Assembly: GCA_965365655.1 (NCBI GenBank)
Contig: CBDUCN010000041.1
Location: 1-23,247, forward strand
DNA: 23,247 nucleotides
Source: JBFHNV01 sp965365655
GTDB taxonomy: Bacteria; Pseudomonadota; Gammaproteobacteria; HK1
Direction of reading: 5' to 3'
Shown here piece after piece: positions 7,508-14,882 of the stretch. Both the position numbers and the translations under genes were made by a program. The notes below the pieces were generated by a model. That model was not told the origin of the DNA and ran no database searches. It saw only the letters and a program-made list of their open reading frames with translations. How positions within the stretch are numbered: the first letter of the stretch is position 1; each line of letters starts with the position of its first letter.

Positions 7508-8875
7508 CTACAGCGCGTCGGACGCGAACGCGGCGAGGCGGGAGCGCTCGCCGCGCGCCAGCGTCACGTGCCCGGCGTGCTCCCAGCGCTTGAACCGCTC
7601 GACCAGGTAGGTCAGCCCGGACGTCGTCTCGCTGACGTAGGGCGTGTCGATCTGGGCGACGTTGCCGAGGCACACCATCTTGGTGCCGGGGCCGGCGCGT
7701 GTGATCAGGGTCTTCATCTGGTTGCGGGTGAGGTTCTGCGCCTCGTCGATGATCACGTAGCGCTCGAGGAAGGTGCGCCCGCGCATGAAGCTCACCGAGC
7801 GCAGCTTGATGCGGTTGCTGAGCAGGTCGTTGGTCGCGGCGCGGCCCCAGGTTCCCCCGCCGCCGCCGTCCGCGTGCACCAGCACCTCGAGGTTGTCCAT
7901 CATCGCGCCCATCCACGGCGTCATCTTCTCCTCCTCGGTGCCCGGGAGGTAGCCGATGTCCTCGCCCACCGGAACCGTGGCGCGCGTGACGATGATCTCC
8001 TTGTAGCGCTGCTCGTCCAGCGTCTGCGCGAGGCCGGACGCGAGCGCGAGCAGCGTCTTGCCGGTGCCGGCCACGCCCAGCAGCGTGACCAGGTCCACCT
8101 CGGGGTCCATCAGCAGATTGAGCGCGAAGTTCTGCTCGCGGTTGCGGGCCTCGACGCCCCATACCCGGTGGCGGCCCGAGCGGCGGTAGTTGACCACCCG
8201 CTCGAGGTGTGCGCGCCCGTCGTCCAGCGACAGCACCTGGCAGTCGAGGTCGGGGTCCCGCGGGTGGTACACGCCGAGCCGCGGGTGCCAGTCGACCTCC
8301 GGCGTCATGTCGACGTGGAAGCGGGCCCGCTCGCGCGCCTCGCTGAGCCGCTCCCACGGGATTTCCGCCGTGCCGACCGGCAGCAGCGACAGGTCCTCCA
8401 CCACGCGGTCGGTGGTGTAGTCCTCCGCCTGCAGGCCCAGCGAGCGCGCCTTGATGCGCAGGTTGATGTCGCGCGTGACCAGCACCACCTCGCGGTCGAG
8501 GTGTGCCTGGGCCTGACCCAGCGCGGAGGCCAGGATGCGATTGTCCGCAGAGCCGTGGCCGAACGGCGTCTCGGGCGCGGCGTCCGCGGGCTTGAACTCG
8601 AGAAACAGGCGGCCGCCGCCGCCGCTCTCCGCGACCGGCAGCGGCAGCCCGCCCGCGATGCGCTCCGGGTCCGCGTCGCTGACGATCTGGTCGAGCAGGC
8701 GGCTCACCTCGCGCACGTTGCGCGCCATGTCCGACGCGCCGCGCTTCACCGAGTCCAGCTCCTCGAGCACCTCCAGCGGGATGAAGATGTCGTGTTCCTG
8801 GAACCGCAGCGGTGCGTGCGGGTCGTGCGTGAGCACGTTGGTGTCGAGCACGTAGAGGCGTTTGTTCGGGCTCAC
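7508..8875 (-). CDS. PIN domain-PhoH family fusion protein (PhoH2/YlaK type)
   Basis: A 455-residue protein joining two domains. Residues 1-165 are a PIN nuclease domain with its acidic residues in place (D11 in YVLDTNVLTHDP, E35-E39, D111 in ADNRILA, D136 in VTRDINL). Residues 240-450 are a PhoH-type P-loop ATPase with Walker A GVAGTGKT (267-274) and Walker B VIIDEAQN (374-381). Related PIN-PhoH proteins have been reported as ATP-dependent RNA helicase/ribonucleases, so an RNA-processing role is likely. The start is GTG at 8873-8875, chosen because MSPNKRLYVLDTNVL matches the usual short N-terminus. It follows the gcvR-like gene on the same strand after 93 bp containing two hairpins, so it may be transcribed separately. 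No antitoxin-like partner is visible. Confidence 0.93.
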   Translation of the reverse strand: MSPNKRLYVLDTNVLTHDPHAPLRFQEHDIFIPLEVLEELDSVKRGASDMARNVREVSRLLDQIVSDADPERIAGGLPLPVAESGGGGRLFLEFKPADAAPETPFGHGSADNRILASALGQAQAHLDREVVLVTRDINLRIKARSLGLQAEDYTTDRVVEDLSLLPVGTAEIPWERLSEARERARFHVDMTPEVDWHPRLGVYHPRDPDLDCQVLSLDDGRAHLERVVNYRRSGRHRVWGVEARNREQNFALNLLMDPEVDLVTLLGVAGTGKTLLALASGLAQTLDEQRYKEIIVTRATVPVGEDIGYLPGTEEEKMTPWMGAMMDNLEVLVHADGGGGGTWGRAATNDLLSNRIKLRSVSFMRGRTFLERYVIIDEAQNLTRNQMKTLITRAGPGTKMVCLGNVAQIDTPYVSETTSGLTYLVERFKRWEHAGHVTLARGERSRLAAFASDAL

Positions 8876-8930
8876 GGGCGTCGCAGGGCGGGTGCGTTGA
8901 CGGGCCGGCGGGTGCGCCGCGGATCGGTGT

Positions 8931-8968
8931 GACGGTCCGACCGTCGCGGAGACGGACGGTAGCGTCCG
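8931..8968 (-). terminator. Tandem hairpins after the gcvR-like gene
   Basis: Two perfect stem-loops lie back to back right after the gcvR-like stop codon: arms CGGACG/CGTCCG with a 4-base loop at 8953-8968, and GACGGT/ACCGTC with a 3-base loop at 8931-8945. Neither is followed by a T-run. They may slow or end transcription before the phoH-like gene. Confidence 0.4.
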
Positions 8969-9496
8969 CTACTTCACCGGGGCGAGCACGGCGTCGAGGT
9001 TGAGATCGTCGCAGAAATCCATGAAATCGCCGCGCACCGACGCGATGGACATGTCGCCGGGGATCCCGACGGTCATGTGCAGCGAGAACATCGGGGCGCT
9101 GGTGTGAGGCGCCGGGTAGGTGCTGGTGTACACGTCCTCGATGTTGATGCCGCGCCGCGCGAAGAAGTTCGCGACGTCGCTGACGATGCCCGGGCGGTCG
9201 ATGGACACCACCTCCACGGCGTAGGGAATCACCTTCGTGGTGTCCTTGCGCTCGTGGGTGCGCTTGACCTGCACGTGCAGCCCGAGCCCCTCCTCGAGGC
9301 GCGGCAGCAGGTTCTCGAACTTGGCAACGGCGTTCCAGTTGCCCGTGATCAGCATGATGATCGCGAACTCGCCGCCGAGCACGGTCATCCGGCTGTCGCC
9401 CACCTGGCAGCCGGACTCGGCGATGTGGTGGGACAGCTCGTCGACGATGCCGGGGCGATCCGGGCCGACGGCGGACAGGACCATCAGAGTTTCCAT
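8969..9496 (-). CDS. gcvR: GcvR-like two-ACT-domain regulator
   Basis: A 175-residue protein made of two ACT domains, at about residues 4-75 (LSAVGPDRPGIVDELSHHIA) and 90-168 (VVSIDRPGIVSDVANFFARR). This is the architecture and length of GcvR, the protein that in Escherichia coli antagonises GcvA to repress the glycine cleavage operon; ACT domains bind small ligands, commonly amino acids. Position supports the name: it is divergent from dapA, as gcvR is in E. coli. The usual partner bcp is not next to it; a PIN-PhoH gene is. There is no DNA-binding domain, so it would act through another protein. The ATG start at 9496 gives METLMVLSAVGPDRPG, the typical N-terminus, although no clear ribosome site precedes it. 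Confidence 0.88.
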   Translation of the reverse strand: METLMVLSAVGPDRPGIVDELSHHIAESGCQVGDSRMTVLGGEFAIIMLITGNWNAVAKFENLLPRLEEGLGLHVQVKRTHERKDTTKVIPYAVEVVSIDRPGIVSDVANFFARRGINIEDVYTSTYPAPHTSAPMFSLHMTVGIPGDMSIASVRGDFMDFCDDLNLDAVLAPVK

Positions 9497-9558
9497 GGGG
9501 GGACTGCGGGTGCGGGGTGGCTGGGGGCCGTCGGCCGGCGGCGTTGACGGAACGCGGC

Positions 9559-9587
9559 AGTATAGCTGACGCGCGCCCGGCTCGACG
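9559..9587 (-). promoter_or_regulatory. Candidate promoter of the gcvR-like gene
   Basis: Reading leftward, a TATACT -10 box (complement of 9559-9564) sits about 63 bases upstream of the start codon in an otherwise AT-poor region. The -35 region near 9582-9587 is poor. Expected transcript start is near 9552. Confidence 0.4.
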
Positions 9588-9598
9588 CGGCGCGCCCC

Positions 9599-9806
9599 AG
9601 TACCCCTGCACAGAGGCTTTGATGGGTTCAGAGCTCGCCAGCGGCGCCATGGCGCCGCTGGCGAGCTCCCTGCGGGCGGGCTGAGCGGCGCGCATCTGCG
9701 GCGTTGCGCTCGCTCGAATTGGCGCGGCCAGTCCTTCGCTCGCGCGCCTTGCAGCTGCACGCCGCTCAGCCCGCTGAACCCATCAAAACCTCTGTGCAGG
9801 GGTACT
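9599..9806. mobile_element. MITE-like palindromic element, 208 bp, non-coding
   Basis: The ends are 33-base inverted repeats (9599-9631 and 9774-9806) that match at 32 of 33 positions; the outer ends read AGTACCCCTGCACAGAGG. Inside are a 38 bp perfect palindrome (9631-9668) and a second inverted pair of 14 bp (9676-9689 with 9761-9774: GCGGGCTGAGCGGC and its complement). The central ~70 bases carry further imperfect symmetry. It encodes nothing. Both ends carry TA (9601-9602 and 9803-9804) inside AGTACC/GGTACT, which would fit insertion with a TA duplication as in IS630/Tc1-mariner-type MITEs, but the same symmetry makes the exact boundary ambiguous (GTAC is an alternative duplication). It lies between the divergent gcvR-like and dapA promoters. 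Confidence 0.75.
9631..9668. repeat. 38 bp perfect palindrome
   Basis: Two 19-base arms, GAGCTCGCCAGCGGCGCCA and its exact complement, abut at 9649/9650 with no spacer. It is inside the left half of the MITE-like element and has no counterpart in the right half, so it looks like a secondary hairpin added to one arm. Confidence 0.9.
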
Positions 9807-9812
9807 AGGATG

Positions 9813-9841
9813 TTGCAAGCCCCGGGGCCGCTCAGTAGCAT
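9813..9841 (+). promoter_or_regulatory. Candidate sigma-70 promoter of dapA
   Basis: TTGCAA (9813-9818) and TAGCAT (9836-9841) are separated by 17 bp, giving a predicted start near 9848 and a leader of about 33 bases. The -35 box is only 7 bp from the right end of the MITE-like element. Confidence 0.5.
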
Positions 9842-9880
9842 CCTCCGGTTATCTTGTTCTGCACCATTTTGGGGAAAACA

Positions 9881-10795
9881 ATGCCCAAGCCCTCGTTCCG
9901 GGGCAGCAGCGTCGCCCTGGTCACGCCGATGCGGGATGACGGCGCCGTGGACGACGCGGCGCTCGCGCGGCTGGTGGAGTTCCACGTCGAGCAGGGCACC
10001 GACGGCATCGTCGCGGTGGGCACGACCGGCGAGTCCGCGACGCTGGACCACTCCGAGCACGGTCAGGTCATCGCCCGGGTGGTCGAGCTCGCGGCGGGCC
10101 GCGTGCCGGTGATCGGCGGCACGGGTGCGAACAGCACCAGCGAGGCGCTGAGCCTCACCCGTGCGGCGCGCGATGCCGGCGTGGACGGCTGCCTGCTGGT
10201 CACGCCGTACTACAACAAGCCCACCCAGGAAGGCCTCTACCGGCACTTCATGACCATCGCCGAGGCGGTGGACGTGCCGCAGATCCTCTACAACGTCCCG
10301 GGCCGCACGGCCTGCGACATGCTGCCCGAGACGGTCGCGCGGGTGGCCGCCGGGGCCGGCAACGTGGTCGGCATCAAGGAAGCCACCGGGGACATGCAGC
10401 GTATCCACGACCTCCGCGCCGCCTGCGGCGACGGCTTCGCGATTCTCAGCGGCGAGGACTGGATGGCCTGCGATACCATCGTCGACGGGGGCGGCCAGGG
10501 CGTGATCTCGGTCACGGCCAACGTCGCGCCGGCGGCGATGCACGAGATGTGCCGGCTCGCGCTGGCGGGGGACGCGCAGGGCGCGCGGAAGGTAGACGCC
10601 AGCCTGCGCGCGCTGCACGCGGCGCTGTTCCTGGAGTCGAATCCGATCCCGGTGAAGTGGGCCGTGGCGCGCCTCGGCCTGATGGGCGACGGGATCCGCC
10701 TGCCGATGACCCCGCTGTCGCCGCAGCACCACGACGCCGTGCGCAGCGCGATGGAGGCCGCGGCCGCGTTCACGCCGGGAACCGTTCCGGCCTGA
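9881..10795 (+). CDS. dapA: 4-hydroxy-tetrahydrodipicolinate synthase
   Basis: A 304-residue TIM-barrel protein, slightly above the usual ~292. It condenses pyruvate with aspartate semialdehyde, the first committed step of lysine and meso-diaminopimelate synthesis, so it feeds both protein and peptidoglycan. Catalytic residues are in place: T48/T49 in GTTGES, Y137 and R142 in YNVPGRT, and the Schiff-base lysine K166 in GIKEATGD. YYNKPTQEGLY (110-120) is also typical. I chose the ATG at 9881 with GGGG 6-7 bases upstream over a TTG at 9854, because family proteins start just before FRGS. bamC follows after 59 bp, the conserved gammaproteobacterial pair. Confidence 0.97.
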   Translation: MPKPSFRGSSVALVTPMRDDGAVDDAALARLVEFHVEQGTDGIVAVGTTGESATLDHSEHGQVIARVVELAAGRVPVIGGTGANSTSEALSLTRAARDAGVDGCLLVTPYYNKPTQEGLYRHFMTIAEAVDVPQILYNVPGRTACDMLPETVARVAAGAGNVVGIKEATGDMQRIHDLRAACGDGFAILSGEDWMACDTIVDGGGQGVISVTANVAPAAMHEMCRLALAGDAQGARKVDASLRALHAALFLESNPIPVKWAVARLGLMGDGIRLPMTPLSPQHHDAVRSAMEAAAAFTPGTVPA

Positions 10796-10854
10796 GATCG
10801 TCCGGTCACGCGACGGTGCCGAACACACCACGCCGACAAGGAGTCCGTGGAGCC

Positions 10855-12048
10855 ATGCTTCGAGCCGGGTTCTGCCGCCGCATCGCGGTCGCGGCCTCGC
10901 TGTCCGCCGCCGCGATGGCGCTTGCCGCCTGCAGCGGCACCATCGAGGACACCATCGACAGCGTGATGCCGCAGCGCGAGGCGACGTACAAGTCGAGTCG
11001 CAGCCTGCCGCCGCTCGAGGTCCCGCCGGACCTCAGCAGCGCGACCCTGAACGACACGTTGCAGGTCCCCGAAGGGGGCACCGCGAGCGCGACGTACTCC
11101 GAGTACGCCGGCGGCGCGACCCGCGAGGTGTCGGCGCAGACCTCGGTGCTGCCGGACCTGGCCGATGCGCGGGTCGAGCGAAGCGGCGACAAGCGCTGGC
11201 TCGTGCTCGAGGCGACGCCGGCGGAGGTGTGGCCGCGGCTGCGCGACTTCTGGCTTCAGCAGGGCTTCCTGATCGAGCGCGAGGACCCGTCCATCGGCAT
11301 CATGGAGACGGACTGGGCCGAGCAGCGCGAGGGCATCAAGGGCGGCTTCATCGACAACCTGATGTCGAAGCTGTCCAGCGCGTTCTACGGCGTCGCGACG
11401 CGCGACAAGTTCCGCACCCGCCTCGAGCGCGGCCAGCATTCGGGCCAGACCGAGGTCTACATCTCGCACCGCGGCGCGGAGGAGGTCGTGACCCAGGCCG
11501 CCGCGTCCTCGCCGTCGGCGGACGACGTGCGCTCCTGGCAGCCGCGCCCGGCCGACCCGGAGCTGGAGGCGGAGATGCTGACCCGGCTGATGGTGTTCTT
11601 CGGCACGCAGGAGGAGGCCGCCAGGCAGCAGATCGCCGAGACGAGGGACGCCCGCGAGCGCGCGCGCATCGCGCGCGACGGCGGCGGCAGCGTGCTGACC
11701 CTGGACGAGAGCTTCTCGCGGGCCTGGCGGCGCACCGGTCTGGCGCTCGACCGGGTCGGGTTCACGGTGGAGGACCGGGACCGTTCGCGCGGCCTGTTCT
11801 TCGTCCGCTACGTGGACCCGAACCGCGACGTGAAGGGCGAGGGCGAGGAGGGGCTGCTGTCCAAGCTCGCGTTCTGGCGCGGAGACGAGGCCCGCGACAC
11901 CTCGCAGGACGGCTACCTGATCAGCCTCATCGGCGGCCGCGAGGGTGGCGAGAGCACGCAGGTGGTGGTGCTCAACCGCGAGGGCGAGCGCGACCCCAGC
12001 GAGACCGCCGACCGGATCCTGACGCTGCTGCACGAGCAGCTGCGCTGA
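10855..12048 (+). CDS. bamC: Outer membrane assembly lipoprotein BamC (NlpB)
   Basis: A 397-residue lipoprotein precursor. The signal peptide ends in the lipobox LAAC with the modified cysteine at residue 26. An extended unstructured segment (SLPPLEVPPDLS, about 50-61) matches the part of BamC that lies along BamD. Two helix-grip domains follow, at about 115-240 (WPRLRDFWLQQGF) and 275-395 (RAWRRTGLALDRVGFTVEDRD, LHEQLR). BamC is an accessory part of the complex that inserts beta-barrel proteins in the outer membrane. It is longer than the ~344-residue E. coli protein, partly through an acidic/arginine-rich region near 220-270. The start has GGAG 17 bases upstream, a weak spacing, but it gives a clean signal peptide. 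It is linked to dapA. Confidence 0.95.
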   Translation: MLRAGFCRRIAVAASLSAAAMALAACSGTIEDTIDSVMPQREATYKSSRSLPPLEVPPDLSSATLNDTLQVPEGGTASATYSEYAGGATREVSAQTSVLPDLADARVERSGDKRWLVLEATPAEVWPRLRDFWLQQGFLIEREDPSIGIMETDWAEQREGIKGGFIDNLMSKLSSAFYGVATRDKFRTRLERGQHSGQTEVYISHRGAEEVVTQAAASSPSADDVRSWQPRPADPELEAEMLTRLMVFFGTQEEAARQQIAETRDARERARIARDGGGSVLTLDESFSRAWRRTGLALDRVGFTVEDRDRSRGLFFVRYVDPNRDVKGEGEEGLLSKLAFWRGDEARDTSQDGYLISLIGGREGGESTQVVVLNREGERDPSETADRILTLLHEQLR

Positions 12049-12083
12049 GCGCGTCGGCGTAGGCGCGGCCGTCGCCCGCCGGC

Positions 12084-12113
12084 GCCCGGTGCCGCGGCCG
12101 CGTGGCGCCGGGC
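12084..12113 (+). terminator. GC-rich hairpin after bamC
   Basis: Ten-base arms GCCCGGTGCC and GGCGCCGGGC (one G-T wobble) flank a 10-base loop, starting 36 bases after the bamC stop. No T-run follows, so this is a candidate end of the dapA-bamC transcript by position only. Confidence 0.4.
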
Positions 12114-12161
12114 ACGCTGGCTGATCGTCGACCGCCTGCGCCCGGCACCACGGCGCGCCGG

Positions 12162-12193
12162 CACGAATCAATCACGCCGGTGATCGATTCGTG
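12162..12193. repeat. Inverted repeat between convergent bamC and der
   Basis: Fourteen-base arms CACGAATCAATCAC and GTGATCGATTCGTG pair with one mismatch around the 4-base loop GCCG. It is less GC-rich than its surroundings. In a convergent gap it could act as a bidirectional terminator or be a protein-binding dyad; there is no flanking T-run on either strand. Confidence 0.6.
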
Positions 12194-12264
12194 GATCGAG
12201 CGGGAGACCGAGTGTTTCGCGAAGCGGATCGAAACTCGACAGGACGTCGGACGTCCGCAGTGTC

Positions 12265-13668
12265 CTAGCGCCGCTTCACCCGCTTCATCAGGCGCTTGCG
12301 CTTGCGCTGCTGGCGCGGGGTGAGGACGTTGCGGCGGCCCTCGAACGGGTTCTTGCCGGTGCGCAGCTCGAGCACCACGGGGGTTCCGTGGAGCTGGAAG
12401 GCCTCGCGGAAAAAGCGTTCCAGGTACCGCCGGTAGTTCGCCGGCATGTCGTCGAGCTGGTTGCCGTGGATCACGATCCGGGGCGGTGAGCTGCCGCCCT
12501 GGTGCGCATAGCGCAGCTTGATGCGCCGGCCGCGCACCGCGGGCGGCGCGGTGCGCTCCACCGCGGCCTGCAGCGCGCGCGTGAGGTCGGGGGTCGGCAG
12601 CTTCGCCGTCGCCGCGGCATGGGCCAGCTCCACGGCCCGCATCAGCTCGCCCAGGCCGCTGCCGTGGCGCGCGGAGATCGTCGCGACGGTCGCGAAGTCC
12701 ACGAAGCGCAGCCGCCTGTCCATCTCCTCGCGCACGCGCCGGCGCTGGTCGGCCTCCAGGCCGTCCCACTTGTTGGCCGCGATCACCACCGCGCGGCCGG
12801 CGTCCAGCACCAGGCCCAGAAGGTGCGCGTCCTGGTCGGTGACGCCCTCGCTTGCATCCAGCATCAGCACCACCACGTCGCAGGCCTCGATGGCCTGCAG
12901 GGTCTTCACGGCGCTGAACTTCTCGACCGCGTCGTCGACCCGGCCGCGGCGCCGCAGGCCCGCGGTGTCGATCAGCACGTACGGGCGCCCGTCGCGCTGG
13001 AACGGGACCTGCACGCTGTCGCGGGTGGTGCCCGGCGCGTCGTGGGTCACCACGCGGTTGCTGCCGGTGAGGCGGTTCACCAGCGTGGACTTGCCGACGT
13101 TCGGCCGGCCGACGACGGCGACCCGCACACCGGGAGGACCCTCCTCGTCGGACGTTCCGGCCTCGGCCACGCGTTCGGGGGGCAGCGCGTCCAGCGCGAG
13201 GCGCAGCATGCCCTGCAGGCCGCGTCGGTGAGCGGCGGACACCGCGGCCACCCGCGACAGCCCGAGGCCGTGGAACTCGACGAGCGCCGTGTCCGCGTCC
13301 AGCCCGTCCACCTTGTTCGCGACCAGCACCACGGGCTTGCCGGTGCCGCGCAGCTCGCCCGCGATGCGCTGATCCTCGGCATTGAGACCTTCGCGGGCGT
13401 CGACGACGAACAGCAGCGTGTCGGCCTCGGCGATCGCCTGGCGGGCCTGGTCGGACGTGAGGCGCACGATCGGGTCGGAGTCGTCGCTGAGTCCCCCGGT
13501 GTCCACCACCACGATGGGTTGATCGGCGATGCGCGCGACGCCGTAGTGGCGGTCGCGGGTGACCCCCGGGCGGTCGGCCACCAGCGCGTCGCGGCTGCGG
13601 GTGATCGCGTTGAACAGGGTGGACTTGCCGACGTTGGGGCGTCCGATGATGGCGATGACGGGGAGCAT
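12265..13668 (-). CDS. der: Ribosome biogenesis GTPase Der (EngA)
   Basis: A 467-residue double GTPase with the complete Der layout. The first G domain has GRPNVGKST (9-17), DTGG (56-59) and NKVD (118-121). The second has GRPNVGKST (187-195), DTAG (234-237) and NKWD (299-302). A KH-like RNA-binding domain occupies about 355-440 and ends in a basic tail. Der is essential for 50S subunit maturation. Both the ATG start, directly before PVIAIIGRPNVGK, and the length are typical. It is the last gene of the minus-strand block, 45 bp after bamB, in the order usual for gammaproteobacteria. Confidence 0.98.
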   Translation of the reverse strand: MLPVIAIIGRPNVGKSTLFNAITRSRDALVADRPGVTRDRHYGVARIADQPIVVVDTGGLSDDSDPIVRLTSDQARQAIAEADTLLFVVDAREGLNAEDQRIAGELRGTGKPVVLVANKVDGLDADTALVEFHGLGLSRVAAVSAAHRRGLQGMLRLALDALPPERVAEAGTSDEEGPPGVRVAVVGRPNVGKSTLVNRLTGSNRVVTHDAPGTTRDSVQVPFQRDGRPYVLIDTAGLRRRGRVDDAVEKFSAVKTLQAIEACDVVVLMLDASEGVTDQDAHLLGLVLDAGRAVVIAANKWDGLEADQRRRVREEMDRRLRFVDFATVATISARHGSGLGELMRAVELAHAAATAKLPTPDLTRALQAAVERTAPPAVRGRRIKLRYAHQGGSSPPRIVIHGNQLDDMPANYRRYLERFFREAFQLHGTPVVLELRTGKNPFEGRRNVLTPRQQRKRKRLMKRVKRR

Positions 13669-13713
13669 CTCGCGGCCTCGTGCGGTGGCGGCGGGCGCGC
13701 CCGGCGCCGGCCG

Positions 13714-14880
13714 CTACTCCACCCGCAGCGCGGTCAGCGTGCCGCCGCGGCCGTAGACCAGCAGCAGGTCGTCCACGGCCACCGGGGCGGCGGCGATGCC
13801 GTCGCCGTCCACCCGTATCCGCGCCGTCAGCCGGCCGTCCTCGCGGCCGAGGAAGTGCACGTAGCCCTCGAAGTCGCCGACGGCGACGAAGCGGTCGAAC
13901 ACCCCGGGCGGCGTCAGTCCGCGGCGCGCGAGCTTGTCCTGGCGCCACACCGACGCGCTGCTGTCGCGGTCCAGCGACCACACGAAGCTCTCGGAGTCGG
14001 TCACGTAGAGATTGGTGCCGTCGACGCCCAGGCCGGCGTGGGAGGACATGTCGCGGCGCCACGCGACGTCGCCGCTCACCCGGTCCACCGCGGCGATGCG
14101 CCCCTGGTAGGTCACGACGTAGATCCAGGCGCCGTCCACCACCGGGTCGGCGTCGATGTCCACCAGCCGCTCGAGCTCGGAGCGACCGCTGGGCACGGCG
14201 ATCCGGCTCTCCCAGAGCAGGGCGCCGTCCGCCAGCGCGAGCGCCACCAGCAGCCCGCTGTCGAAGCCCGCCACGACGGACCCGCCCGCGACGACCGGGG
14301 CGCTGGTGCCGCGCAGGCTGAGCGCGGGGACGGCGCGGTCGTAGACCCACAGGCGCTCCCCGTCGGCGGCCTTCATGCCCACCAGCTTGCCGTCCTGGGT
14401 GCGCACCACGACCACGCCCTGAGAGGCCACGGGCGCTGCCAGCACCTCGCTGGAGACCCGGCGCCGCCACGCGATCTCCCCGCTGTCCGCGGCGAGCGCG
14501 AGCACCTCGCCGTCGCTGGTGCCCACGAACACCAGACCCTCGCCCACGCCGGGGCCGCCGGAGATCGGTGTGTCGGTGGACGTCTCCCAGCGCTCGTCGC
14601 CGCTGCGCACGTCGTACGCGACCACGTCGCCGTCACGCTCCGCGGCGTACACGGTGTCGCCGGCGACCGCCGGGCTCAGCCGCAGGTACTGGTCGCCCGC
14701 GCCGGCGCCCACGTTGCGGCTCCACACCGAGACCGCGCGGACGTCGCTGTCGATCTCGGTGAGCGGCTCCGGCGGCTGCACGTTGCTGGTGTCGCTGAAC
14801 GGGTTGCCGAACGACGAGCAGCCGGCAACGGCGGCGAGCGCCAGCGTGCCGGCCGCGCGCAGGAGCAGCGTGCGCGGCAT
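13714..14880 (-). CDS. bamB: Outer membrane assembly lipoprotein BamB (YfgL)
   Basis: A 388-residue lipoprotein with lipobox VAGC (modified cysteine 21), followed by an eight-bladed PQQ-type beta-propeller. The blades show the recurring pattern of a Gly/Asp turn, D-x-x-(S/T)-G-(D/E) and a tryptophan, for example YDVRSGDERWETS, LAADSGEIAWRRR and VDRVSGDVAWRRD. BamB is the accessory part of the BAM complex that contacts BamA at the inner face of the outer membrane. The start at 14880 lies 2 bp after the yfgM stop, so the two are almost certainly translated from one mRNA. Confidence 0.97.
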   Translation of the reverse strand: MPRTLLLRAAGTLALAAVAGCSSFGNPFSDTSNVQPPEPLTEIDSDVRAVSVWSRNVGAGAGDQYLRLSPAVAGDTVYAAERDGDVVAYDVRSGDERWETSTDTPISGGPGVGEGLVFVGTSDGEVLALAADSGEIAWRRRVSSEVLAAPVASQGVVVVRTQDGKLVGMKAADGERLWVYDRAVPALSLRGTSAPVVAGGSVVAGFDSGLLVALALADGALLWESRIAVPSGRSELERLVDIDADPVVDGAWIYVVTYQGRIAAVDRVSGDVAWRRDMSSHAGLGVDGTNLYVTDSESFVWSLDRDSSASVWRQDKLARRGLTPPGVFDRFVAVGDFEGYVHFLGREDGRLTARIRVDGDGIAAAPVAVDDLLLVYGRGGTLTALRVE

Positions 14881-14882
14881 GC

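Noticed and set aside
7508..8875. Reading the PIN domain protein as a toxin of a toxin-antitoxin pair
   Set aside because: The PIN domain is fused to a full PhoH ATPase and no small antitoxin gene lies beside it.
6549..9695. 1048-codon minus-strand frame spanning dehydrogenase, PhoH and gcvR regions
   Set aside because: It crosses the genuine minus-strand PhoH and gcvR frames in a different register and holds no motif.
12102..12323. Possible 73-codon gene in the bamC-der gap
   Set aside because: It runs into the end of der, contains the 32 bp dyad and has no ribosome site or motif.
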